Assembly (NCBI GenBank): GCA_021776095.1
Contig: JAJFGO010000011.1
Location: forward strand, 1 to 38,940
DNA length: 38,940 nucleotides
Source of the DNA: Kiloniellaceae bacterium
Lineage (GTDB): Bacteria > Pseudomonadota > Alphaproteobacteria > Kiloniellales > J153
Reading direction: 5' to 3'
Shown piece by piece: positions 24,867 through 33,075 of this stretch (positions are counted from its first letter, which is position 1; each line of letters starts with the position of its first letter). The notes beneath the pieces are model-generated. The model was not told the origin of the DNA. It did no database searches and worked only from the letters and a program-made list of their open reading frames with translations. The translations under genes and the position numbers were made by a program.

Positions 24867-26126
24867 TCATAAGAACCAGGTACTGGCCGCCGGAATGAAA
24901 GTCACGGCCATGAGGGTCGCGAACATGGCGAGAATGAACCACTTGCCGTAGCCCATGACCTGCTCGATTTTCAGGTTCGTCGCCGAACAGACCGTGAGCA
25001 GGACCGAGGCGACCGGCGGGGTCTGCTGGCCGATCCCCAGATTGAGGCAAACGATAACCCCGAAATGCACGGGATCGATGCCCATTTCGCGCGCCAGCGG
25101 CAGGAGCATGGGCACGACCACGATGATCGCCGCCGAGGCATGCAGGAACATGCCGAGCAGCAGCAGGAAGCCGTTGATCAGAAGCAGCCGCAGAACGTAG
25201 CTGTCGGTGGCGCCGCCCAGGCCGCCGGCGATCTTCTGCGGGATCTGCTCGTTGGCGAGGAACTGCCCCAGGACCGCCGAGCCGGCGATAATCATCATGA
25301 CCACGGAGGTTTGGCGCACGGTCGCGCTCATCAGGTCGTAGACCTGCCTGCGTGTCAGGTCGCGTTGCAGCAGCGCGCCGAAGACCAGGGCCGCGATGAC
25401 TCCGACGGCCGCCGCCTCGGTCGGAGTTACCAAACCGCCGATCAAACCGCCGACCACAATGACCGGGATCATCAGGGGAATCGCGGCGCCCTTGAGGGCC
25501 CGGCCCAGGCGGGCGGTCTCGAATCTCTCGTCGCGCGGATGGCCCTCGCGCCGGGCGAAGATGTAGCTGGTGACCATGAAGGCGCCACCCAACATGATCC
25601 CCGGCACGATACCGGCGATGAAGAGGTCCTTGATCGAGGTATTGGTGGTCACCCCGTAGAGCACCATGGGAATCGAGGGCGGGATGATGATGCCGAGGGT
25701 CGCGCTGGTCGCGGTCACCGCGGCGGCGAAGGTCTTGGGGTAGCCCTGCTTCTCCATGGTCGGGACGAAGATTTTGCTCATGACCGCGGCGTCGGCGACC
25801 GCCGAGCCGGACATCTCGGCCATGAACATGGAGGTGACGACGTTGACGTGGGCGAGGCCGCCGCGGATCCAGCCGACCAGGGCGCGCGCCAGGGTGATGA
25901 TCCGCTCGGAAATCGAGGTCGCGCCCATCAGCTCACCCATGAAGATGAACAGCGGGATGGCCAGAAGGATCACCTTGTTGACGCCGGAATACATTTGAAT
26001 CGGCGCCATGATGAGATCGATGCCGGATACCCCCATGGCGATGGCGGCGGCGATCATCAGGGCGAAGCCGATCGGCATGCCCAAGGCGATCAGAAGGAAC
26101 AGCAGTACGATGACGCCCCAGGCCAT
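24867..26126 (-). CDS. dctM: TRAP transporter large permease subunit
   Basis: A 419-residue, roughly 12-helix membrane protein that forms the sodium-driven translocation channel of a tripartite (TRAP) transporter. It opens VIVLLFLLIALGMPIGFALM and contains the family motifs FIFMGELMG, EMSGSAVADAA and the re-entrant ATLGIIIPPSIPMVLYG (about residue 150). GQQTPPVASVL near residue 370 mirrors it in the second half. The ATG at 26126 is 7 bp beyond the dctQ stop; longer upstream starts are charged and unlike the family. It is the last gene of gntR-dctP-dctQ-dctM. The ribosome site is weak, so translation is probably coupled to dctQ. Confidence 0.95.
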   Translation of the reverse strand: MAWGVIVLLFLLIALGMPIGFALMIAAAIAMGVSGIDLIMAPIQMYSGVNKVILLAIPLFIFMGELMGATSISERIITLARALVGWIRGGLAHVNVVTSMFMAEMSGSAVADAAVMSKIFVPTMEKQGYPKTFAAAVTATSATLGIIIPPSIPMVLYGVTTNTSIKDLFIAGIVPGIMLGGAFMVTSYIFARREGHPRDERFETARLGRALKGAAIPLMIPVIVVGGLIGGLVTPTEAAAVGVIAALVFGALLQRDLTRRQVYDLMSATVRQTSVVMMIIAGSAVLGQFLANEQIPQKIAGGLGGATDSYVLRLLLINGFLLLLGMFLHASAAIIVVVPMLLPLAREMGIDPVHFGVIVCLNLGIGQQTPPVASVLLTVCSATNLKIEQVMGYGKWFILAMFATLMAVTFIPAASTWFL

Positions 26127-26133
26127 GGCGCGC

Positions 26134-26664
26134 TTAGTCCGGCCGCCAGTCGTCGCGCATCCGAATCGCCAGGGCGAGCCCAAGAAGGACGGCGGCGATC
26201 GGCAGGATTAGCATAAACCAGCCCTGGGAGATCTCGGCGGTTTCGATCTCGGTGGCCCCGGAAACCCGGATCATGCGGATCGACTGCCACAACAGCAGGG
26301 CGAGGAAGCCGAGCATGGCCAGGTGGATTGCGCTGCGCAAAACGCGGCGTAGCCCCGCCGGGGACCGTTCGATCAGCAGGTCAAAACTGATGTGTCCCTC
26401 ATGGCGCATGGCCAGATAGGCGCCCAAAAAGGCGATCCAGACCAGCAGAAGGCCCGGCACCTCGTCGGCGGTGATGCTGAGCGCGCCGAAGACCTCGTCG
26501 AGGACGTGGTAGATCGGCGTCAGCCAGTCCCAGGCCTTGGCGCCGTTGCGCAGCCAATCCAGGACAACATAACGGTAGAAGACATTGGCACAGATCAGGA
26601 ATGTCGAGGCGGCGAAGCAGATTGTGCCCGCCGCCTCGACGATCCGATCAAGGGTTCGAATCAC
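26134..26664 (-). CDS. dctQ: TRAP transporter small permease subunit
   Basis: A 176-residue, four-helix DctQ protein that pairs with DctM in the inner membrane. The expected order is seen: helix 1 AAGTICFAASTFLICANVFYR, a cytoplasmic loop, helix 2 with LLLVWIAFLGAYLAMRHEGHISFDLL (the conserved E-G-H-I pattern) and two more helices. The start is GTG at 26664, whose bases overlap the dctP stop (GTGA), so the two are translationally coupled. The start choice is supported by the exact overlap. The helix 1 motif shown here is split by its own charge pattern but is otherwise ordinary. Confidence 0.93.
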   Translation of the reverse strand: MIRTLDRIVEAAGTICFAASTFLICANVFYRYVVLDWLRNGAKAWDWLTPIYHVLDEVFGALSITADEVPGLLLVWIAFLGAYLAMRHEGHISFDLLIERSPAGLRRVLRSAIHLAMLGFLALLLWQSIRMIRVSGATEIETAEISQGWFMLILPIAAVLLGLALAIRMRDDWRPD

Positions 26665-27653
26665 ATTCCGTCCGCGGTATCGCGGACGTACTTCAACAGG
26701 TCACCGCCTGTTTTGGCCACGTAGTCGTCGTAGCTCGATGCGGTCGCCTTCTGGAAGGCCGCGAGGTCGACCTTGTTGATCGTGACCAGCGACTTCATGG
26801 TCTCGAAATATTTGGTCTCCAACTCGGCCGAGGTCTTATAGGCCGCCGCCGTGATGTCGCGTCCGGTCTGCATGAAAACAGTCTGCTGTTCCGGGCTCAA
26901 GCTGTCGTAAAATGTCTGCGACATGAGCAGAAAGGATGGCGTGTAGACGTGGCTGGTCAAGCTCAGGTGCTTGGCCACCTCGAAGTGCTTTTGTTCGTAG
27001 AAGCCGTAGGTCGCGGCTTCCGCGCCGTCGACAACGCCGGTTTGAAGGGCGGTGAAGGTCTCGCCCCAAGGCACGCTTTGCGGGGTCGCGCCGATCTTCT
27101 TGAAGACGCCTTGGCGGAACTTCCCGCCGGAAATCCGGATTTTCATCCCTTCCAGGTCCTGAGGCTTGGAGACCGCCCGCTTGGCGTTCATCACATGGCG
27201 AAATCCGTTCTCGTAAACGCCGACCACCTTGACCCCGCCGACTTCCTCGATGTGCGCGCGCACCGCGTCCTCCAGCCCGGCGGACATGGCCCGTTGCACA
27301 TGAGCACGGTCCTTAAACAGCCAAGGCAGGTCGAAGACGCCCAGCTTACTATCCAGCTTCATGACGCCCGAGGCGACATTGATCATCTCGATCGAGCCGG
27401 CCTGCACGTTGGCCATCAGGGCCTTTTCCTTGCCGAGTTGCCCGCCGGGAAACAGCGTGAACTTAAACTGCCCGGGCAGGCGCTTTTCGATCTCGGCGAC
27501 GAAAAGCTCGGACTGCGCGTGCAGGGGCGAGAATTTGGAGACGTGGCTCGCGATCCGGACCTCGCGTACCTCGGCAAAGGCCACGGACGCCACCGTCGCG
27601 GCACCGGCAAGACCTAGGACAACGCTATTGATCAGCATTGTGTTCAGTTTCAT
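26661..27653 (-). CDS. dctP: TRAP transporter periplasmic substrate-binding protein
   Basis: A 330-residue DctP-type binding protein that captures an organic-acid-like substrate in the periplasm. The signal peptide is MKLNTMLINS...ASVAFA, cut before EVREV. Conserved parts are FPGGQLGKEKALM (about residue 75), DLPWLFKDR and KPQDLEGMKIRISGG (about residue 165), the last holding the arginine that binds the substrate carboxylate in characterised members. The ATG at 27653 has GGGAGGAA, better than the in-frame upstream start at 27677. It lies 27 bp after the gntR stop. The arginine suggests a carboxylate, but which one is unknown. Confidence 0.95.
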   Translation of the reverse strand: MKLNTMLINSVVLGLAGAATVASVAFAEVREVRIASHVSKFSPLHAQSELFVAEIEKRLPGQFKFTLFPGGQLGKEKALMANVQAGSIEMINVASGVMKLDSKLGVFDLPWLFKDRAHVQRAMSAGLEDAVRAHIEEVGGVKVVGVYENGFRHVMNAKRAVSKPQDLEGMKIRISGGKFRQGVFKKIGATPQSVPWGETFTALQTGVVDGAEAATYGFYEQKHFEVAKHLSLTSHVYTPSFLLMSQTFYDSLSPEQQTVFMQTGRDITAAAYKTSAELETKYFETMKSLVTINKVDLAAFQKATASSYDDYVAKTGGDLLKYVRDTADGM

Positions 27654-27680
27654 GTTTTCCTCCCGTTTTTTTGCCAATTT

Positions 27681-28412
27681 TCAGCGAATCTCAGTGTGGT
27701 AATGGAAGCGGTCGGCTGCGCCGCGCGACCGGCGCCATTCCAGGGGCGTATCGTCATAGCCGCGTGCCAAGCGATCGATCACGATGATCGGCGCGCCGGC
27801 CTCAAGGCGCAAAAGACGCGCCGTCTCCGGGGCTGAGGATTCCACGGTCAGCGATTCTTCGGCCCGTGCGACGGTCTGGCCGCAGACCTCATCGTAAACC
27901 GGGTAGAGCAGCGGCCCGATGTCAGCCTCGGCGACATCCAGGAACTTTTCCATGAGGTCCAGCGGCAGCCAGATCTCCTCGGCCACCACCGGCTCTCCGT
28001 CGATCAGGCGCAGGCGGCTCATATTGATCGCCCCGCCGCCGTCTTCGATCCGCAGACTGCGCGCCACGTGACCCGGCGGGGCCGCCATAACCCGGCGGAG
28101 AATCCGACTTTCCGGCACGCTACGCACGCCGTCTTTGGCCCAAAATCTGAAAAACCGAAACAGGGATTGGTCAAAATTTGGCCGGCGCACAAAGGTACCG
28201 CGCCCGTGCTCGCGCTTGAGCAAGCCTTCTTTTACGAGCTGAACCAGCGCTTGGCGGGCCGTGCCTGTCGCCACGCCATAGAGTGCCGCAATATCGTTCT
28301 CGGAGGGCAGGCGGTCGCCCGGTTTCCAGCGGCGTTCGACAACTTCCTGGCGCAATGCCTCGGCCAAGCGCTGGTATCGGGGTAGCCGGGTATCGCCACT
28401 CAATGCGGACAT
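27681..28412 (-). CDS. GntR-family (HutC-type) transcriptional regulator
   Basis: A 243-residue repressor-like regulator. The N-terminal winged helix (residues 10-75) shows RLPSENDIAALYGVATGTARQAL and the wing REHGRGTFV. The C-terminal UTRA domain (about residues 95-235) binds the effector, with EEIWLPLDLMEKFLDV and a closing DTPLEWRRSRGAADRFHY, typical of HutC members. It is the first gene of the TRAP operon and divergent from the amidohydrolase, so it probably controls both and responds to the transported compound or its product. The palindrome at 28481-28492 is the likely operator. The ATG at 28412 is well placed. Confidence 0.93.
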   Translation of the reverse strand: MSALSGDTRLPRYQRLAEALRQEVVERRWKPGDRLPSENDIAALYGVATGTARQALVQLVKEGLLKREHGRGTFVRRPNFDQSLFRFFRFWAKDGVRSVPESRILRRVMAAPPGHVARSLRIEDGGGAINMSRLRLIDGEPVVAEEIWLPLDLMEKFLDVAEADIGPLLYPVYDEVCGQTVARAEESLTVESSAPETARLLRLEAGAPIIVIDRLARGYDDTPLEWRRSRGAADRFHYHTEIR

Positions 28413-28480
28413 ATCGAAAGGCCCCGTCTAAGAAAACCGTCTCAAAAAGCCTCGACAATGCGCGTCGCTCTTAACTATAC

Positions 28481-28492
28481 TTCTATATAGAA
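28481..28492. promoter_or_regulatory. Perfect 12-bp palindrome, likely GntR operator
   Basis: TTCTATATAGAA is its own reverse complement and lies in the AT-rich middle of the 120-bp spacer between the gntR-type gene and the amidohydrolase. It overlaps the place where both promoters should be. HutC-type regulators bind short AT-rich palindromes, so it is a sensible operator for autorepression and for control of both directions. Binding itself is not shown by sequence. Confidence 0.6.
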
Positions 28493-28532
28493 CTAAAGAT
28501 GTCAAGAACGATGGACTGACGGTTTTCGGGCT

Positions 28533-29372
28533 ATGCGAATCGGCGGTGGCAACATCCTCATGGGCGGCGTGGCAGGCCGCTTCGACGGCCACGCCCATGT
28601 CTTCGATACGCGCCTGAAGATGGCCGAAGGGCGCCGCTATACGCCGCGCGTCAACGCACCCTTCGGCGACTTGGTCGCCCTGCTCAAGGCCCATGGACTG
28701 ACTGGCGTCATCCTCGTGCAGCCCAGCTTCCTGCGCTACGACAATACCCATTTGCTGGCCAGCCTGGCGCAGGCGCGGGCTAACGGCGGCTTGCTTTGCC
28801 GGGGCGTTGCCATGGTCGCGCCCGAGACGACCCTGCGCGATCTCGAAGTCTTGCGGGATCAGGGGGTGATCGGCGCGCGCCTAAACCTCGTCGCCCGCCG
28901 GGTGCCGGACTTCAACCGGGAGGCCTGGCGCAGGCATTTCAAATTCCTGAACCGGCTCGCCATGCATATCGAAGTGCATATCGAAGGCAACCGCTTGCCT
29001 GCGGTCCTGCCGCGTCTTCTCGAGCGCTGCGACCGGGTGGTTGTCGATCACTTCGGCCGGCCGGACCTGGAGCGGCCTTTGGAAAGCGAGGGCTTCGCAG
29101 CCTTGCTCGCGGCACCGCGGGAACGCTTGATGGTCAAGGTGTCGGGTCCCTACCGGGTGTTCCCCGACCGGCCCGTCTGGGAAGCCGCGCAGGCTTGCAC
29201 GCCATTATTCCAAGCGCTCGGCGACCACCTGGGGTCCGAGGGCTTAATCTGGGGCAGCGATTGGCCTTGGACCCAGCACGAGCAGGGCCACAGCTACGGC
29301 GATACCCTGTCCTGGCTCGATATTTGGGATGGCGCGCCAACGAAACCCCGCCGGGTCAGGGCCAATACCTAA
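28533..29372 (+). CDS. Amidohydrolase-2 family TIM-barrel metal hydrolase
   Basis: A 279-residue predicted metal-dependent hydrolase of the amidohydrolase-2 group, which includes lactonases such as LigI and 4-sulfomuconolactone hydrolase. Metal-ligand motifs are visible: FDGHAHVFD (His20, His22), VVVDHFGRPD near residue 170 and WGSDWPW near residue 245. Family members usually end N-x-P-A-x-L-F/Y-x-F; here the chain stops after RVRANT, where that motif should continue, so the last several residues are missing. The ATG at 28533 has a weak site; an ATG at 28560 also fits. Divergent from the gntR-TRAP operon, so it probably hydrolyses the imported compound. Confidence 0.85.
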   Translation: MRIGGGNILMGGVAGRFDGHAHVFDTRLKMAEGRRYTPRVNAPFGDLVALLKAHGLTGVILVQPSFLRYDNTHLLASLAQARANGGLLCRGVAMVAPETTLRDLEVLRDQGVIGARLNLVARRVPDFNREAWRRHFKFLNRLAMHIEVHIEGNRLPAVLPRLLERCDRVVVDHFGRPDLERPLESEGFAALLAAPRERLMVKVSGPYRVFPDRPVWEAAQACTPLFQALGDHLGSEGLIWGSDWPWTQHEQGHSYGDTLSWLDIWDGAPTKPRRVRANT

Positions 29373-29456
29373 ATCCGAGTATGGCCCGCCGAACTTGCCG
29401 GCCGCGACGGTAACGGCTTCAATACGCGGATCTGGATGTCGATGCGGGGAGGGGCC

Positions 29457-30218
29457 ATGCGCCGGATCTGCGGAACCCTGGGTGTCATCGCCACGCTAAT
29501 CTGCGGCGCGGCGGCGGCCGCGGCCGAGCGGGTCGATCTGGAACTCGTGCTTCTGGCCGATGCCTCGCGCTCCATCGACGACGGCGAGATCCGGCACCAA
29601 CGCGAGGGCTACGCCGCCGCGTTGCGCCATCCCGAAGTCCTGGCCGCCATCGCCGGTGGCTACGAGCAGCGCATCGCCGTGACCTATGTGGAATGGGGCG
29701 ACGAGACTTGGCAGGACGTGGTCGTACCCTGGCGTATCGTCGAAGGGCCGGAGAGCGCGGCCGCTTTCGCCAAGATGCTCGACGAGGCCCCGCGCCGGGC
29801 GAACGGACCCAACGCCATCGGCAGCGCCTTGGCCGCAGCCCACCTGCTGATCCGCGCCAACGACTTCGACGGCACCCGTAAGGTTATCGATTTCTCCGGC
29901 GACAGCGCCTGGACCAGCGGTGGGGTCAGCGTCTTCGAGGCGCGGGCCGCGATCCTAGCCGACGATATCGTCATCAACGGTCTGGCGATCCTGTGCCGGG
30001 ATTGCGTCACCGGCCGGCCGATCGACTACGACCTCGAAAGCGCCTTCGCCAGTTTCATCACCGGCGGGCCGGGTAGCTTCGTGGTCACCGCCGACAGCAT
30101 GGCCAGCTTCGCTGAGGCCGTGCGCCGCAAGATGCTGCTGGAGATCGCGGGCGAAGTGCCGCTGGCGAAGAAGCGGAAGCGTTTGGCGGTCAATGATCTG
30201 ACGGTTGCCGGCGATTAG
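29457..30218 (+). CDS. Exported DUF1194 (von Willebrand-type) protein
   Basis: A 253-residue DUF1194 protein. The ATG at 29457 is preferred because GGGGAGG sits 4 bases before it and it opens a normal signal peptide (MRRICGTLGVIATLICG, ending in alanines). The mature protein begins VDLELVLLADASRSIDDGE. DASRS is the metal-ion-dependent adhesion-site (MIDAS) motif of von Willebrand A domains, which bind a divalent ion. DFSGDSAWTSGG near residue 145 contributes further side-chains. The family has no established role. It stands 84 bp after the amidohydrolase stop on the same strand and converges with a lipoprotein gene. The C-terminus is basic (AKKRKRL). Confidence 0.87.
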   Translation: MRRICGTLGVIATLICGAAAAAAERVDLELVLLADASRSIDDGEIRHQREGYAAALRHPEVLAAIAGGYEQRIAVTYVEWGDETWQDVVVPWRIVEGPESAAAFAKMLDEAPRRANGPNAIGSALAAAHLLIRANDFDGTRKVIDFSGDSAWTSGGVSVFEARAAILADDIVINGLAILCRDCVTGRPIDYDLESAFASFITGGPGSFVVTADSMASFAEAVRRKMLLEIAGEVPLAKKRKRLAVNDLTVAGD

Positions 30219-30222
30219 GGCT

Positions 30223-30588
30223 CTATTCCGCCCATTTGACGGCAGTACCTTTGCATTGCATCGGTGCCCAGCAATTGCTCAAAAAAATGGGGGTTTTCTT
30301 GCACCATACATCGACAACGGTATCGGCGTTTAGGCCCACAGCTTTCAATTTAAGGTTATACAGGGCCGGCTCCTTCGTGCCCGTGACACGTGAGCCCGCG
30401 CCGCCGCCGGAACAGTCGACGGCGCTAATCTCTTCAATGAGCGTGTACTTCTTATCGGGTATGAAGCCAGCCTCAAAAACTTCCATGTCATAGGCGCGAA
30501 CTTTTTGATCCGGTGTCAGGCTTGGCGTGCCCGTGGCGCAGCCCGAGAGGATGAGGCCGGCTGTGAATGTCAGAAAGCTTTTCTTCAT
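30223..30588 (-). CDS. Cysteine-rich lipoprotein, RcsF/YbjQ-like
   Basis: A 121-residue predicted lipoprotein. MKKSFLTFTAGLILSGC holds a clean lipobox with Cys17 for lipid attachment. The mature part has four further cysteines (AVDCSGG, DVWCKK, SNCWAP and MQCKGTAVKW) and a core NLKLKAVGLNADTVVDV, which recall the RcsF/YbjQ-type fold, where cysteines form disulfides. Membership is tentative. The ATG at 30588 has GGAG before it. Codon and base use are clearly lower in GC than most of the window, as in the next gene upstream. The function is unknown; envelope stress sensing is a guess from the fold. Confidence 0.7.
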   Translation of the reverse strand: MKKSFLTFTAGLILSGCATGTPSLTPDQKVRAYDMEVFEAGFIPDKKYTLIEEISAVDCSGGGAGSRVTGTKEPALYNLKLKAVGLNADTVVDVWCKKTPIFLSNCWAPMQCKGTAVKWAE

Positions 30589-30633
30589 GGGTCGCTCCAT
30601 GGCATGCAATTTATGACGATTATGCGAAATCGC

Positions 30634-31410
30634 TCAATAGGTCAGGCGCATGCGGTTCAGCCCAGCCCCGATGTAGGGCATGAGTTCCTTCTCAATGGAC
30701 TCCCGCATTTCAGCTTGCTCGGCATCTTTGTAATCCTCGATGGAACCGGCAAAACCTGACAGTGTCACATGTCGGTGTTCGTTAACTTCAATGAGTGCGA
30801 GCGGCTTTCCTGTGGCGGCATCTAGTAGTGACAGGTCGATGGAGACATATGTCGTAAAGGCACGAGGTCCCAATGGACCGGAACGTCGGAGCATTAGACC
30901 AAACCCGAACTCACCGTACCCCGCACACGCTTCTCCCTGGTAGCAATGCCGACCCGAAAAGCCTGGGATTGCGGCCACAATGGCATCCAGTTTCTTTTCG
31001 GCAGTCGCCTCTTTCATCAAAGGCACAAGGCCAACCGCGCCATATCCTTCGACGAACAACCTGGAATGCTTATCGGTGTATTTTTGCCAAAGCTCAACGG
31101 GGTCGTAACTGAGCGGCACGACTTCAAAGCGACCGCTCTTGACCAAGGTACCGCGAACTATCTCTTCCACCGTCGCTTGAAGCGCCCAATCGGAGATATC
31201 GTAATCGTAGTGCTCATTAGAGAATGCAAGGATGCCAGTCGCCTGGGTTGCGGAGAGCTTGTTCTGGATCAGAGAGACAACGCCGACCCGCTTGATTTCT
31301 GAAATTGCTCCTGGATCAATGGTTTCGGGGGGTGTTGCGCATGCCGCAACAAAAAAAGACAGGCCAAACACTGCCACCTTCAACCGGTCACAGAGTGCTT
31401 TCATGAACAT
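30634..31410 (-). CDS. Predicted lipoprotein of unknown function
   Basis: A 258-residue protein not recognised from any well-known family. The N-terminus VFGLSFFVAACATPP is a lipoprotein signal with Cys24 as the lipid site. The mature chain begins with a strand typical of small periplasmic beta proteins (KRVGVVSLIQN), then TVEEIVRGTLVKSGRFEVVPL and TTYVSIDLSLLDAATGKPLAL. This alternating layout recalls the CsgG-like/curli-associated lipoprotein superfamily without a firm match. Two cysteines sit close together (GRHCYQGEACAGYG). The ATG at 31410 has GGAGAG. Lower GC than the rest of the window and same strand as the preceding lipoprotein, 45 bp apart, so the pair may form an operon and may have been acquired together. 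Confidence 0.75.
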   Translation of the reverse strand: MFMKALCDRLKVAVFGLSFFVAACATPPETIDPGAISEIKRVGVVSLIQNKLSATQATGILAFSNEHYDYDISDWALQATVEEIVRGTLVKSGRFEVVPLSYDPVELWQKYTDKHSRLFVEGYGAVGLVPLMKEATAEKKLDAIVAAIPGFSGRHCYQGEACAGYGEFGFGLMLRRSGPLGPRAFTTYVSIDLSLLDAATGKPLALIEVNEHRHVTLSGFAGSIEDYKDAEQAEMRESIEKELMPYIGAGLNRMRLTY

Positions 31411-31562
31411 CTACTCTCTCCGTCAGTCTGTAGTTCGAGGCATGCTGAAGCGAACATCGCACCGAAGCTGGCTACATATCAAAGGTCCAGTACTGCCATA
31501 TGATAAATGCGGCATACCGATTGAGAAACTCCCTAGCTGTCGGGGCTTAGCGAGAAGGCGCT

Positions 31563-32432
<870 letters not shown>

Positions 32433-32490
32433 GGCACTCTCCGCGACAGGGTGTTGGCGACATCGGCGGTTCGTTCTGGCCGCCCAAAGG

Positions 32491-33030
32491 TTAGGTGCCG
32501 CACTTTGTCTTCTTTATCATGTCCACTGCGTTCTGAAATCCCATGGCTTCCGCGTCCTCCAGGGGCGTCGTGCAATCGTCGATCCGAGTCTTGGCGCCCG
32601 GGTCGGCGCCGCGCGCGAGCAGCAATTCGATCGCCTGCCAGTCCCGCTGGTTGACGGCGTAGTGCAGCGGGGTCCAGTCGTTATGGCCGCGTTGCTGAAT
32701 ATCGGCGCCGCGGTCCAATAAAAGGGTCAGAACCCGGGTCTTATCATCGCGGTCGGTTGAGAGCGCCGCCAGCAGTGAGGGAAAACCGCCCCGGTCCGGG
32801 TAGTTCGGGTCGGCCCCCAGATCGAGAAGCGCCTCGATAAAGGCGTAAGGGCTCCAATAGATCGCATATTCGATTGGATAGTCGCCGACCGCCAGCTCGA
32901 AGGGCTGCAGGCAGTTCGGGAAATCCGCCGGGTCGCCGAGCGCGGCCTTAAGCGCCGCCATATCGCCCTTGCGGTAAGCCTCGTCGACCGCCTTGAAGCG
33001 CCGGTTGTTATCTAGACGATCGCCGGTCAC
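32491..33030 (-). CDS. Ankyrin-repeat protein
   Basis: A 179-residue protein made almost entirely of ankyrin-like repeats. ALLDLGADPNYPDRGG, LLLDRGADIQQRGHNDWTPLHYAV and LLLARGADPG are the clearest units; the final segment (TPLEDAEAMGFQNAVDMI) is a capping repeat. It has no signal peptide or membrane segment, so it is probably cytoplasmic and binds another protein. The start is GTG at 33030. It lies 58 bp from the amidase and 45 bp from the aminotransferase, inside the putrescine cluster on the same strand. A partner or regulatory role there is possible but not shown. Confidence 0.85.
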   Translation of the reverse strand: MTGDRLDNNRRFKAVDEAYRKGDMAALKAALGDPADFPNCLQPFELAVGDYPIEYAIYWSPYAFIEALLDLGADPNYPDRGGFPSLLAALSTDRDDKTRVLTLLLDRGADIQQRGHNDWTPLHYAVNQRDWQAIELLLARGADPGAKTRIDDCTTPLEDAEAMGFQNAVDMIKKTKCGT

Positions 33031-33075
33031 GCGCCGGCCCCCGCGCCCGAACGCTCGGCATGGCCTTGCCGTGCC

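Noticed and set aside
25065-26216. Long plus-strand frame opposite the TRAP permease genes
   Set aside because: Rich in His, Asp and Arg with no fold; it is the reverse reading of hydrophobic coding sequence.
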